In this document: in pieces, positions 46,652-57,730 of the stretch
Numbering within the stretch: position 1 is the stretch's first letter
How the letters are laid out: the number at the start of each line of letters is the position of its first letter
Made by a program: the position numbers and the translations under genes
Assembly (NCBI GenBank): GCA_949592205.1
Contig: CATIUR010000005.1
Span: 107,753,277 to 107,817,276, forward strand
Reading direction: 5' to 3'
Source: Helichrysum umbraculigerum
Lineage: Eukaryota > Streptophyta > Magnoliopsida > Asterales > Asteraceae
DNA: 64,000 nt
Notes under the pieces: generated by a model
Told to the model about the DNA's origin: nothing
The model's database searches: none
What the model saw: only the letters and a program-made list of their open reading frames with translations

Positions 46652-48532
46652 GTACCTGATGAGCACACTTGCCTTATATCATCAATAGAAGAGTCAGAAT
46701 CAGAAGAAGAGATGAAAGATTCCGAGCCAGATGAGTCAGAACCGGAAGAAATGGAAGAAGAAGAAGAAACTGAACAAGAAGAAACGGAGGAATCCGAAGA
46801 AGAAATGGAAGAAGACCCCGAAGAAGAAGAGGAGGAATTATACCAATCCACTCCACCGCATCGCTGCTTACCTGATTCTCACTTTCCGACAGCATAAATC
46901 ATGCAGATCGAGAACACTAATACCATTTCTCTGTCAGATAATGAATCAGATGATAATCCACTTATTGATGAACCATATGATGCAGGATTCGGCATAACTA
47001 TGGAAAGGCTTATAGCCTCTGTCATAGACCCCTCTAAGCCTCTTATCTCGCATCGACTCGACGCTCTACTAAACATCGAGAAGACCATTGCTTTATCAAA
47101 ACAGCACCCAGAGCTTAGAGACAAACTCCTGATGAAGATCTCAGCCTACAAAGCTTCCCGACTACCAGAGCTATGTTCAAAGGAACCTTCCCGAAGGATT
47201 CAAGCCTTCGACGCATCTGCGCCTCGAACTCTGTTCGAATATGGAGGAACCTCTAAATCTAGCCGAGATACTGATTCTCAGGAGGAGAGAGATATAGAGA
47301 TGCACTCTTCACAACCAATATCTCAAATCACTGATGACTCCCAACCACCATATGATATTGTTGAGTTCCCTGATTCCCAGGCTAGGGACACTCCATCTAC
47401 AGAGAGTGACGAGGATGATGTCGCCTACGCTGACATTCCAATAGATATCCGGCCTATCCAGCATCCTACGCCTCCTGCTGATCCACCTTCTCCAGAAATT
47501 CCGATCATCACCAACCATGAGGAAATGATAAGTGCTATCGAAGAGTTCGAAAATGACATACCTACTATGACTAGCATTATCATTAACTCTACCAATGAGT
47601 ACACTCCATGACAATAGGCCCTGATTAAGGAAATCATAGCCGAGTCTGAGGTCAACCAAGCCGAGAATTCCCAAGATTACAGATTCTTCCACAACCGTCT
47701 AAATGCCTTCGCCGAAGATCTCGCTGCTCAGCTACTACAATACAACACTAGACCTACATCTGAAGAGCTGGAGTTCATTGAAGGACAGAAGAGCATCTAC
47801 AGGAAGATCTATGACACTCTGATCAGATCCGCATTTCCATATTCCGCCGAGCAAAGTGAGTTTCTACACTTATACTGCGAGAATATGTACCGTGCTACTG
47901 GGAACCCTAATGCAGATGCTGATATCCGACTAATGAATAATCTTCGGGGCATACTTAATTCCATGGCTAGGAATGACCACATCGACGAGACCTCTCCTCA
48001 CAGGTTCTACATTGACTGCACTATTGAGTACCATGCTCACAAGATTGCCGAAGATCTCGAGTATGTGAGTTTTGACGAAAGGATGCGTGACATCCCTTCC
48101 TCCATACCTGAAGGATCGATGGTTAACATCGCGAACTTCCTCACTGATCGGATCAAGGAAATCTTTGCTGAGGATCATTCGGAAGAGCATGGGCAGATAT
48201 TTAACTATGGTTTGCGTGAGATATACGGTATAGTTTGCAATACCTTCCGAAATTCTAATCTCACGTTCACCAGCTATCAAACCAAGATCCTCCAGGATAT
48301 TCATGATTCTATTCGAGAAATAAGAGGAAATTCTGGCATAGCAAATCATGATACTCTACACCTCCAATTTCTCAGATTCATGGACTCTTTTAGGCAGCAG
48401 CACCCTCAGAGAGAAATGATTGAATCTGATGGTTTCTCTATAGTTGATTCCCGCGAAGCTATCTCTAGAACAATCAAGGACATCACTTGGGATCTTCTAC
48501 ATATGAAAAGGGTTACTGAGCAACATATTTAA
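46652..48532 (+). pseudogene. Athila-type 3' ORF (element D1), interrupted and decayed
   Basis: One frame open from the J insertion (46652) to TAA at 48530-48532, broken by TAA (46895), TGA (47609) and TAG (47615), all possible single C-to-T changes. The N-terminal part is very acidic (EEMEEEEETEQEETEESEEE), then a Ser/Pro/Asp-rich linker, then about 220 residues homologous to the ORF at 3-962: YRATGNPNADADIRLM, an acidic break, then LREIY and QQHPQRE. The second half resembles the first with about 142 residues spacing. No membrane segment. Short homologous coding continues past the stop to about 48667. The motif GCGCTTCTTGGGAGG follows. Function unknown. Confidence 0.7.
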
Positions 48533-49435
48533 AGTTTCCCTATCTTTTCATCAGAGATTCCAAACATCGTTCAAATCATTGCTCGCCACTTTCTGAGGAT
48601 CTATCCACGTAATCCCAGGGTTCCACTTCTGAGCACTTCCGGCCCTGGAGGTTCCAACACCAACTAGACAAAGGAAGGCAAAGTCGAGCTCTCGACTCTA
48701 ACAGCAGCGCTTCTTGGGAGGAAACCCATGGAAAAAGACATAGAAGAGAGTTGAGTGTTGGCAAGTGAAGAAAATCTCTGACTATCCTTCACACTTGGAT
48801 AAACCCAAATGTTTTAAAACATATTCTGAATACAACTCGTTTTGCAAATAAACCACTCGTCTCATAAAATAGGAAATCATTTTGAAACGACCTAATAATT
48901 CATATGTTTCGGGCATTTGAGGTACTTGCATACTACTTTTATGCATTATGCTCGAACTCGTTTTAAAACACATGTTTTATAAACCTGATTTGTAGTAGAA
49001 AATATCTTTTCAAAATTCTGAGACAGTGATTTCTCTTTTCATTTGCCAAAACAACATCGAGTTTGTAAAAAGGGTTTCATCCAACGTGTTCACACTTACG
49101 CGATCTATTCACAAGAATGGAATAAGTTGCAGAAATGAAGAAATAATAGCAAGCTGCTTGAAGCCAAAGAATGCAGAAGAAGATCCTGGCAACATCTTCA
49201 AACTTTCAGCTTCAACGCAACTCGCTATCTGGGGAGTATCTATTCCTTTATCTGTTTTGTTTAGATTCTTATTAGTTTACTTTGTTAGTTTGTATATAAA
49301 AGGTGGTCTATACTGTATCCTAAGCTTATCACTAAGTGTGGGATTCCTGCCAAAAACAAACACTTCAGAAACATTTTCTTGCATGTTCAAACTCTAAGTG
49401 TGGTATTTTGCTTCTAGCAAAATCTCTACTCAAGA

Positions 49436-49470
49436 GAACATTAGGGACAATATTCCTCTAAGTGTGGGAT
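49436..49470 (+). promoter_or_regulatory. Internal hairpin plus PPT-like module (D1)
   Basis: GAACATT against AATATTC (one mismatch) around AGGGAC, then TAAGTGTGGGAT. Confidence 0.55.
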
Positions 49471-50648
49471 AGCAGGTATAGAATACTTTAGATAGTTTTT
49501 ATGATTTTTAGTCCAAAAATAGCAAAATCAGAAAATGTTCCTCAAATTTTTAAAATTTTTCAAAATATTTTTTTTCAAATAATGTCTAAAAACATGCGTC
49601 TAATCTTCTTATTAACTCTAGATTTTGAGTTTCGATATTTTCCAAGAGAAGTCATTTTCAAAATATAAGAAATTTGCTTTAAAGTCTAAGGAAAATAAGG
49701 TAGGAATTGCTTAAACAAGAAATGATAATCCAAGAGAAACATGACTAAGCACATACAACCCATTTGCAGTGAGATATCTTGAGCCTAATAGCATTCATCT
49801 TTAATGCTGCATTATTTCATTTCTTGTGTGTGCCGATGCATGTATCTTTGAATTAGAACTTGCGCTTGACATACACTTCAAGACCATATTGGTGAGTATC
49901 GTACGCGGTACAAGTGCAATTAGATGACCTTGACATTCCCTAGGACTTAACCCAATCTTTATCCTTCTCTTTCAAACCCAAAACCCTTCCGATGCTCATT
50001 TATAGCATCGATGATCCGCTTAGTAAACCCTGTTGAGCCTAAACCTTTCGTTTCATGAAAACCCTCATATGTAAACCCTTACTTTTCCAAAATATCCCCA
50101 AATCTTATCTTAGAATTTCTAAGGTTATGAAAAATGCTTTTTAGAATATCCCTCCAAATTGTCCCACTTTCTCGTGTTCTCCAAAAAGAAATATCCTTGG
50201 TGCGGAAAATTGGCACCATGAAAATACTCAAAGAAATAAGATAAGAAAAAGGATTTCTAAACATAATAATCCTTGAAAATTCTCTGGCAAAGAAATTCTG
50301 AAAGAAAAAAAAGAAAAGAGAAAAATAGAAAATTAGAAAAGAAAAGAAAAAGAAGAAAAAGAAAGTAGAAAAGAAAAGAAAAACAGTTTCGAAAATAAAG
50401 CTTAGCGCTTCAAAGTATTGCCCTGCAAGAAAAGATCTGATGGAAGACAAACAGCTACCTCTCCATTTCTAAATAAAGTTTTTTATGATCTTAGAGTCCT
50501 AAGATAAGTAACACCCTTACAACCAAAAATTCCACTATCCATACCCCTCACAAACATTACAACCCTATGAATGTCTTGGGATAATTAGCACCGTTCTCAC
50601 CTAAGTGGTGGAGATCCGATTCTCGATCAAGCTTATGACGATGAGTAC

Positions 50649-50755
50649 TACATGACTGGCTTATTTGAGCGATTTCATTTGTTTAGAATGATAGGTAACC
50701 CGATACACTTTGAGTGAATTGAGTGACCACCTTTGTGAGATCGCCTAGTCATGTA
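50649..50755 (+). other. Conserved structured block (D1)
   Basis: TACATGACT (50649-50657) pairs with AGTCATGTA (50747-50755); GGC and GCC inside can extend the helix past a bulged T. Confidence 0.5.
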
Positions 50756-50943
50756 TACTTTAAGTTCACGAGATTTGGAAGTATGCTTTAAGAGAATTAT
50801 TTCTTGTTTCTGAAAGGATTATCTTATCTTTCCTGATGATTTTTAAAATAAATTGCTTATACAAGGAAATGATGACTTTTGAAAATATTCTGACTCACCC
50901 AAAACAAGACTTTAAAATAAATTTTTACCACGGTATTGATGGT

Positions 50944-50981
50944 GTTGCTTGAGGACAAGCAACGTCTAAGTGTGGGATACT
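50944..50981 (+). promoter_or_regulatory. LTR-proximal hairpin and polypurine tract (D1)
   Basis: GTTGCTTG-AGGA-CAAGCAAC, then TAAGTGTGGGATACT abutting the LTR. Compared with C1, the outermost pair is G-C instead of T-A. Confidence 0.7.
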
Positions 50982-53419
50982 TGATGTAATGCAAAAAGTC
51001 ATGTTTTTACGTACATTATTCGGCACTTATTGGACTTATATTTGGTGAAAAAAATCTTAAAACAATCATTATTTACTTAAAATCACCAAAGCAGTCCAAT
51101 TATAGGCATTGCTGCAAAAATCACCAAAAACATCTGATTTACACGCAAAACGAGGCGAATTCAATCACCTTAAATATTCCCCTCATGATTATCTCATGGA
51201 AACAAATCTTAATTCATATTTTATAATTCGAAAGAAAAATACAAGACCGGAGGTGAAAGAATCAAGCAAAACGGATGAAAGACGGAGAAGATGTGTAGTC
51301 CGGAAGCTAACCGATCGTCATCCGGAACACACAAAAGTTATTCATCTCCAAATTTGGAAAACTTAGTGTCATTTGAAGCGTAACGGAAAAACGAATCCAA
51401 GGGTGCAAGAATCAAGAGAATCGGGCTTAGAACGAAGAAGATACGGGCGAAACAAGCAACGTACGGAGCGAACAAAGGCCAAAACAACAACCCCCCCCCT
51501 AGGTGCCGTATACGGCACCTTAATGGTCATATACGGCCCCATAGGGGCCATATGGTTCTTCTTTTGCCTTGGTAGATGGTACCCAAGGGCCATCTGCAAC
51601 ACCCCCCCCCCCCGGGATTGCTTGCTACCCCCCGATTGAGCTTTGGTGCTTTTTCTTTATGCTTTAAAGGATGTACATAAATTCCAAGGCTTCTCCTATA
51701 AATAGTAGCCTCCATTTCTCATTAGAAACACACCTCACACCTCTCATTCCATTTCTCTCTCAAATACTCTCTCTCTCTACTTTCTCTCTCTAGTTTGTTA
51801 GTTTGTTAGTTTTAGGTTAGTTTTAAGTAAGATCTTGGTTAATATTTAACCAAGACTAACGGATGTTAGTTTTTGTAATAGTGTTTAAGTCTTGGAGGAT
51901 CTCCTTTGTAATATTGTTCGAGATATTTCGGAGCTCTGTCCGTGTAATCTTTCATCATCTATTCAATCTACGCATTACTTACGGTTATTTCTATACCTAT
52001 CTTTCATAATGTTGCATGCTATTATTATGTTAGATTTAGGATACATTACCATGATTCGTGAGTAGATTAGCTATTGTGTTTGTTGTGATGTAGTTAGCTT
52101 GTTAATATTTGGGGTGATGCTATTTTAATATACGATTGAAAACTCAGTGTACTGTTTAACTATACATTTATGATTTCAAACTAAACTATCGCCTTTCCTC
52201 CAATGAATGTGGTTAGAACCTTTATGGCAAGGAGTCACGAACCTTGTCCAACCAGTCACTACATATCTATGTTTTCTTAAAATAAACATGGTCTGATTCT
52301 GAAGCTGTGGAAATACTGTTTAACTTATCGTATAGTACACCGTGAATTAATCAGGGATTTGTTGGGATTGAATTATTAAAATGAACGGGTTGTTTGGCTA
52401 TCATAGATGGTTTTACTATAATAAAAGCTTAGATATATTGAGATCATATGGCCGTAAAGTATGTAATACAGTAAATGCCATAAAATGACTGAGGATCCGG
52501 TATAGCGTTGGAAACACCTCTGGTGGAGTACAAACACGTGGAAGCCATGGAAAGGTCGTAGGCTGTACACTGTATTGCATCATGGCATAGTCTGTGATCC
52601 AGGAAAGACCGTAATACGGGTGAATACACTGTGTAGCATTGGAAACACGGTTGGTGGAGTACAAATACGTGGAAGCTATGGAAAACCCTGTTGGTTGAAG
52701 ACTGTATTATAGCCGAACATCTCTGAACTCAATCACAAGCATTAGTGTGTAAGTTAGCAGTCACCACCTGTCTTAAATTTTAAATGCCTTGCCCAGCTTA
52801 GATACCTTGTATGTGTTAAAGAAATATCAGTGGATAAATTGCGGACTGTCGCCCTATTCCTGCACCCCATCTGGAAGGTCACTTGGTCTCATTAAGAGAC
52901 GGTGTGGAGGGTTTCAAGGCAGTCCGATCTGATCATACTCTCGATAACCTAGTACTCAGTGACATACTAATCGGTTCACCTGATTAGTAGGGTGCTTGTG
53001 TTTAGACTATAAGTTATCTACGTGAAAGCAAGACACAAATCTTTAAAAAGACGTTTTCAAATATTAAAACCCTAATTCAGCATCACCCCACATATAAGCT
53101 AACGAAGTCATAACAAGCACTCTCCTTCATAACTTATTTAAACTAGCTTTTATTTAGTGTTTATTTAGTTTAATTTTAATTAGGACCTAAGTATAAACCC
53201 CCACTCAAAAGTATTTTAAAACCCATCGCTAAACTAAACTGTTCGTCCCGACAAGTCGTTTCACAATACGATCAACTCTTCAGAACGACCCTAGGTCATA
53301 CTACTGCTATACAGCTTTAGTAGAACTTAGGTCCCCAGCAAAATATAAATTTTTAAAACCTACCCCCACCGTCGTGCTGCTGTCCGTTGCGAAAATGACC
53401 GTGACTGTTGGCGGCATGA
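50982..53419 (+). repeat. 3' LTR of Athila-type element D1
   Basis: From TGATGTAATGC to GGCGGCATGA (last bases mutated from CATCA), 2438 bp. CTATAAATAG at 51696-51705. The palindrome array with flanking C runs is at 51491-51615. Clearly related to the minus-strand LTR at 54141-56677. Confidence 0.85.
51491..51615. promoter_or_regulatory. CCGTATACGG palindromes bracketed by C runs (D1 LTR)
   Basis: C9 (51491-51499), then palindromes centred near 51510.5 (AGGTGCCGTATACGGCACCT), 51531.5 and 51551.5 (CCATATGG), about 21 bp apart, then C14 (51602-51615), about 80 bp before TATA. Confidence 0.65.
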
Positions 53420-54140
53420 CATTGATGATAGCCTGATCGAAGGTCGATCTTTGAAAACCACTACGATCCTTAGAGTTGATCGAATAAATCGTCAATCCTA
53501 GGGAGAGGATAACGGTTCTTGACTGTTAGTTTGTTCAGTTCACGATAGTCGATACACATAAAAAAAGAGCCATATTTCTTCTTGACAAATAAGACATGTG
53601 CTCCCCAAGGAGAATGACTATGGTGTATGAAACCCTTGTCTTGGAGCTCCTGGAGTTGATTAGACAACTCTTACATTTCGGAAGGTGCTAAACGATATGG
53701 AGCTTTTGCAACTGAGGTTGCTCCAGGAATAAGATCGATACGAAACTCCACTTGTCGAGAGGGAGGTAATCCTGCTAAGTCTTCCGGAAAGACCTCAGGA
53801 AAGTCCTTGACAATCAGAATATTCACGAGCTTTTGTTCGTCAGCCTTCACACTCATAAGTTGTCTCCGTTCCTCTTCGGGTTATTCTCCGTGGACATCAA
53901 GTATCTTGCCACCTCGGAGTGGTATGCGGACTACCTTCTCGAAACACAGAATCTCCGCCTTAAATTTCGTCAACCAATCCATCCCCACTACCACATCAAA
54001 ACTTCCAAGTCCAAAGGGTAACAAATCAATGCCTTCCCACTCATCATACTCGAAGCATACTGTCGTACACCCCGCGGTCGGTCGGATTTTACTCTGGTCG
54101 TTGAACCTTCCGGCAAGGGCACGCGGACAGTGTGTTTTAT
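53420..54140 (-). pseudogene. pol: Tekay-type PR-RT fragment between D1 and D2
   Basis: On the minus strand: protease C-terminal part (LPFGLGSFDVVVGMDWL, then IPLRGGK), a TAA, then DFPEVFPEDLAGLPPSRQ, KAPYRLAPSEM with a stop, QELQDKGFIHH, SPWGAHVLFVKKK, CIDYRELNKLTVKNRYP and DLRSGYHQ, where it stops at 53420. Catalytic RT and all later domains are missing. Both ends abut Athila LTR ends in opposite orientation, so this is target DNA into which D1 and D2 inserted tail to tail. Confidence 0.85.
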
Positions 54141-56677
54141 ATTTATTATGCTGGGTATCCTAAGTTTTGATACAACCTAAAGACCTAAAGGGCAGTAAGC
54201 GGTATGTATGACTCAGGTGTCGTTCTTCAAACTACAACGGGCATGGGAATCTAGGAGGATTAATTATCTTTTGTAATTTAGCTGGGATTTTTAAAACTTT
54301 TTGATAGGTTGGTTGGTTTTCTAATCTAATTACTAAAATTAAAAACTAAATTAAAGACAGGGGTTTGTACGGAGTATGCAGAGAAATCAAGATAAGGAAT
54401 ATGTTTGCTGTGACTTCGGCAATGTTATTTGGATGGATAGTTATGAGGGATAAGGTTACTAGATGTGATGATTAATCCGGTGAGGTCATAGAAACTTAAT
54501 TGGTAGATAAAGTATTATGCCTACGACCTTTACTCGGTTTCCCACGTATTTATGTTAATGCTATACCGGATACTCGGGCGTTTTACAACTTTTCCGTTAT
54601 ACCAATTAGGGTTCCAGATTACTCAATAGATATTCCTATATTTCTTAATGAGCTATAGCTACGATCCTACTATATACCTAACGTAGACTTGTCCGCAATC
54701 AGATATATAATATGTCACATGGATAGCAGTTATAGAATGTCCAGTACACCGGAAGTTCTCCCAAATGCACAGACCAATTCAACTGACAACTATCCTCTAA
54801 TCCAGGTCCCCATTTACAGACATCCGGAGGACGTTAGTATCATGGCATGAATTGTTCATAGAACAATAACATGAACAGGGTTTAACCCGTGGAACAGGTT
54901 GGGATAATCTGTCTAACGGTCAGTTAAATTGTTCATCATTAATCATACAATCATCACAACTATTACATACATGCTAACCTATCTGTATTATGTTTATTAT
55001 GTTTACGAAAATCTAATCAGCAGGGCAGTGATAATGTTTACGTATGTCTAGCATGCAGTACATAGGCAACAATCAAACAAGAACATGCTATAGGACGGAA
55101 CACTAGTCATCACATTAACTGACCTAATAATTAAATCATGGGTATCCCGGAAGTTGTCCCAAAGATACACAACAAAAAAGCGTGAACCTAATCTATCTCT
55201 AATCCTATGCTTCGTGTCCCTCGGATGTGTTTCAATCAAGGGAACAGCGACCATGTTGAGTTCATTGATCATCATACACAGAATAGTTGGCAATCCTACT
55301 TCTAGCAATTGGCCATGTTCTAGGGAGGAGGATACAAACCACATCATAAGTTGGATAGATAAACAGGCAGAGGTTCAGCTTATAAGTTCGCAAACAGTTT
55401 TAAACCTACACAGACAGAGTAACAGTATGTTTACAATTGGGAATCATTATTTCCACAACGGATTGTGCCCACGACTTTCATAGCTTCCACGTTCCGTACT
55501 ACACACATTCGTGATGATTCCGGCGCTATACAAATGAAAGCCGTATAACGTTACCTCCGTTGTTTCATAATGGTGTCATCCCCAATTGTATATTATATCA
55601 TAACTACCCTAACATTGCATACATCACAACAAACATTGATTTGTCTAGCCTAGCATAATTCTAGCATTCATTCCTAAGCATGCATAATAAGAAAGCATAG
55701 TTAAAAGAATAAATGCGAGAGATTGTATTAAACCTGAATACGAGAGTAATACAGACAAATCTTCACAAATCTGAAGTCTCGCAGTAACTCCGTACAAAAG
55801 CTACTAAGAGCTTCTACTCTAACCTACTAATTCTCCTCTAACTCCTAAGAGTAGTGCTAGAGAGAGAATGCTAACCTAATTCTAGAGAGAAGTTTTTAGA
55901 GAGAGAAAGAGAATGAGATGTGAGGTGTGTGAAAATGAGAAATGGAGGTTAGTATTTATAGGAGAATGGTGGAAGGCTTGGTACAAGTCTTGAAGCATAA
56001 GATACAAGCATCAAAGCAACATACGGGGCAAGCGGACCAAGGGGGGGGGGGGGGGCAAACGGCACCTCACAAGCCAACCAACCCCGTATACGGCACGCTA
56101 AGGGCCGTATACGGCCCCTAGGGTACCGTATACAGTACCTAGGTGGGCAGCGGGGGGGGGGGGGGGGGTTGGTGCTTGGTTTGGCCTCCGTTTGTTTCTC
56201 GGTTGCTTGGTTCATCCGTATCTTCTTCGTTTGGGCTCCGATTTGCTTGATTCTTGCGCCGTTGGTTTCGTTTTTCCGTTACGCTTATAATGACACTGAG
56301 TTTGCCATTTTGAAAGTGTTTGACTTTTGCGAGTTCCAGATGACGATCGGCGAGCTTCCAGACTTTGTATCTTCTCCGTCTTTCATCCGTTTCTTCTGAT
56401 TCTTTCACCTCCGGTCTTGGATTTTCCTTTGGAATCATAAAATATGAATTAAGCTCTATTTCCATAAGAATATTGAGAACGGAAAATTTAAGGTGATTGT
56501 TTTGCCTCGGTTTGCGTGTTATTTGGACGTTTTAACCGATTTTTGCAGCAACGTCTATATTTAGACTACCTTGGTTATTTTTTGTAAATAATGATGGTTT
56601 TGAAATGTTTTCACCAAAGAATAGTCCAAAAAGTGTGGAAATATGTCCTTAAAAACATGACTTTTTGGGTCACATCA
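54141..56677 (-). repeat. 3' LTR of Athila-type element D2
   Basis: On the minus strand it begins TGATGTGACCC at 56677 right after the PPT and is homologous to the D1 LTR. TATA box CCTATAAATACT at 55951-55962. Palindrome block 56041-56168 upstream of it. The far end stops about 60 bp short of the D1 LTR end. No coding sequence. Confidence 0.8.
56041..56168. promoter_or_regulatory. GTATAC palindromes bracketed by long G runs (D2 LTR)
   Basis: G15 (56041-56055) and a G run of about 17 (to 56168) enclose palindromes with GTATAC at 56086, 56107 and 56128, exactly 21 bp apart; GGGCCGTATACGGCCC is the best. Confidence 0.65.
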
Positions 56678-57730
56678 AGTATCCCACACTTAGACGTTGC
56701 TTGTCCTCAAGCAACACTCATCAACATCCCCTTTGAAAACATTTTTAAAATAGGTTTTAGAGGAGAGTTATGACATCCTCGTCGGTGACCATTTTCTCGT
56801 ATGAGTAGATAGTTTCAGGAAACCAAGGAAAAGTAAGATGATCATTTCGAAAACAAGAAGCGATTCTCATAGGCATACTTCCAACTCTCATGATCTCGGA
56901 GTATACATGACTAGGCGATCTCACATAAGGTGGTCACTCAATTCACTCAATAGTGTATCGGGTTTCCTATCAATCTAGTTCAAAAGAAATCGCTCATAAA
57001 GCCAGTCATGCAGTACTCATCGTCATAGGCTTGATCGAGAATCGGATCTCCACCACTTAGGTGAGAACGGCGCTAATTATCCCAAGACATTCGGGGGTTG
57101 TAATGTTTTGTGAGGGTTAAGGGGTATAGATAAGGGAATTTTTGGTTTGTAAGGGTGTTGCTTATCCTAGGCTTTCCAAGAATCATGAAAAACTTATTTG
57201 TAGAACGGATGAAGTAGCTACTCGTCTTCTATCGGATCTCCCTTTAAATGGTTGATACTTTAAAGCCTCTTGAGCTTTATTTTCTTTTCTTTTTCTGCTT
57301 TTTATTTTCTTTTCTTCTTCAGAATTTCTTTGTTAGAGAACTTCCGAAGATAATTTCTTTTCTTTTTCTCCTTCAGAAAATCCTTTCTCTTATCTTGATC
57401 TATTCGAGTCTTTTCTTTGGGTGCTAATTTCCCCGCACCGTTGTTCTCTTGTCTCTCTTGTGTGCTAATTTTCCCGCACTTTTAGAGAGGTTTGATTCTT
57501 TTTGGAGAACACGAACGAGTAGGATAATCGAGTTGGATATTCTTCAAGATGTTTTTCATAACCTCAGAAATTCTAAGATAAGGTTTTTGGGAATTTGGGA
57601 AAGTAGGTTTGTGATTAGGGTTTTTGAAGAAATGAAAAGGTTTAGGCTCAACAGGGTTTTCTAGGCGGATCATCGATACTAAAAATGAGTATCGGAAGGG
57701 TTTTGGGCTTGAAAGAGAAGGCTAAAAAGG
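56678..57730 (-). other. 3' noncoding region of D2, LTR side, with PPT
   Basis: On the minus strand the PPT TAAGTGTGGGATACT abuts the LTR. The 8-bp hairpin GTTGCTTG-AGGA-CAAGCAAC is at 56696-56715, and the structured block at 56904-57012. No ORF. Interrupted at 57730 by solo LTR K. Confidence 0.7.

Larger units (their letters stand above)
48533..50981 (+). other. 3' noncoding region of Athila-type D1
   Basis: Colinear with 963-2567. It holds PPT-like motifs at about 49335, 49398 (mutated), 49461 and 50971, hairpin modules at 49436-49470 and 50944-50981, and the structured block at 50649-50755. A purine-rich A/G tract lies at about 50290-50400. No credible ORF. Confidence 0.7.

Noticed and set aside
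46674..46895. Minus-strand Leu/Ser-rich ORFs
   Set aside because: Shadows of the Glu-rich plus-strand D1 ORF.
50079..50450. Phe-rich 123-residue minus ORF
   Set aside because: Antisense of an A/G-rich noncoding tract in the D1 3' region; not kept in C1.
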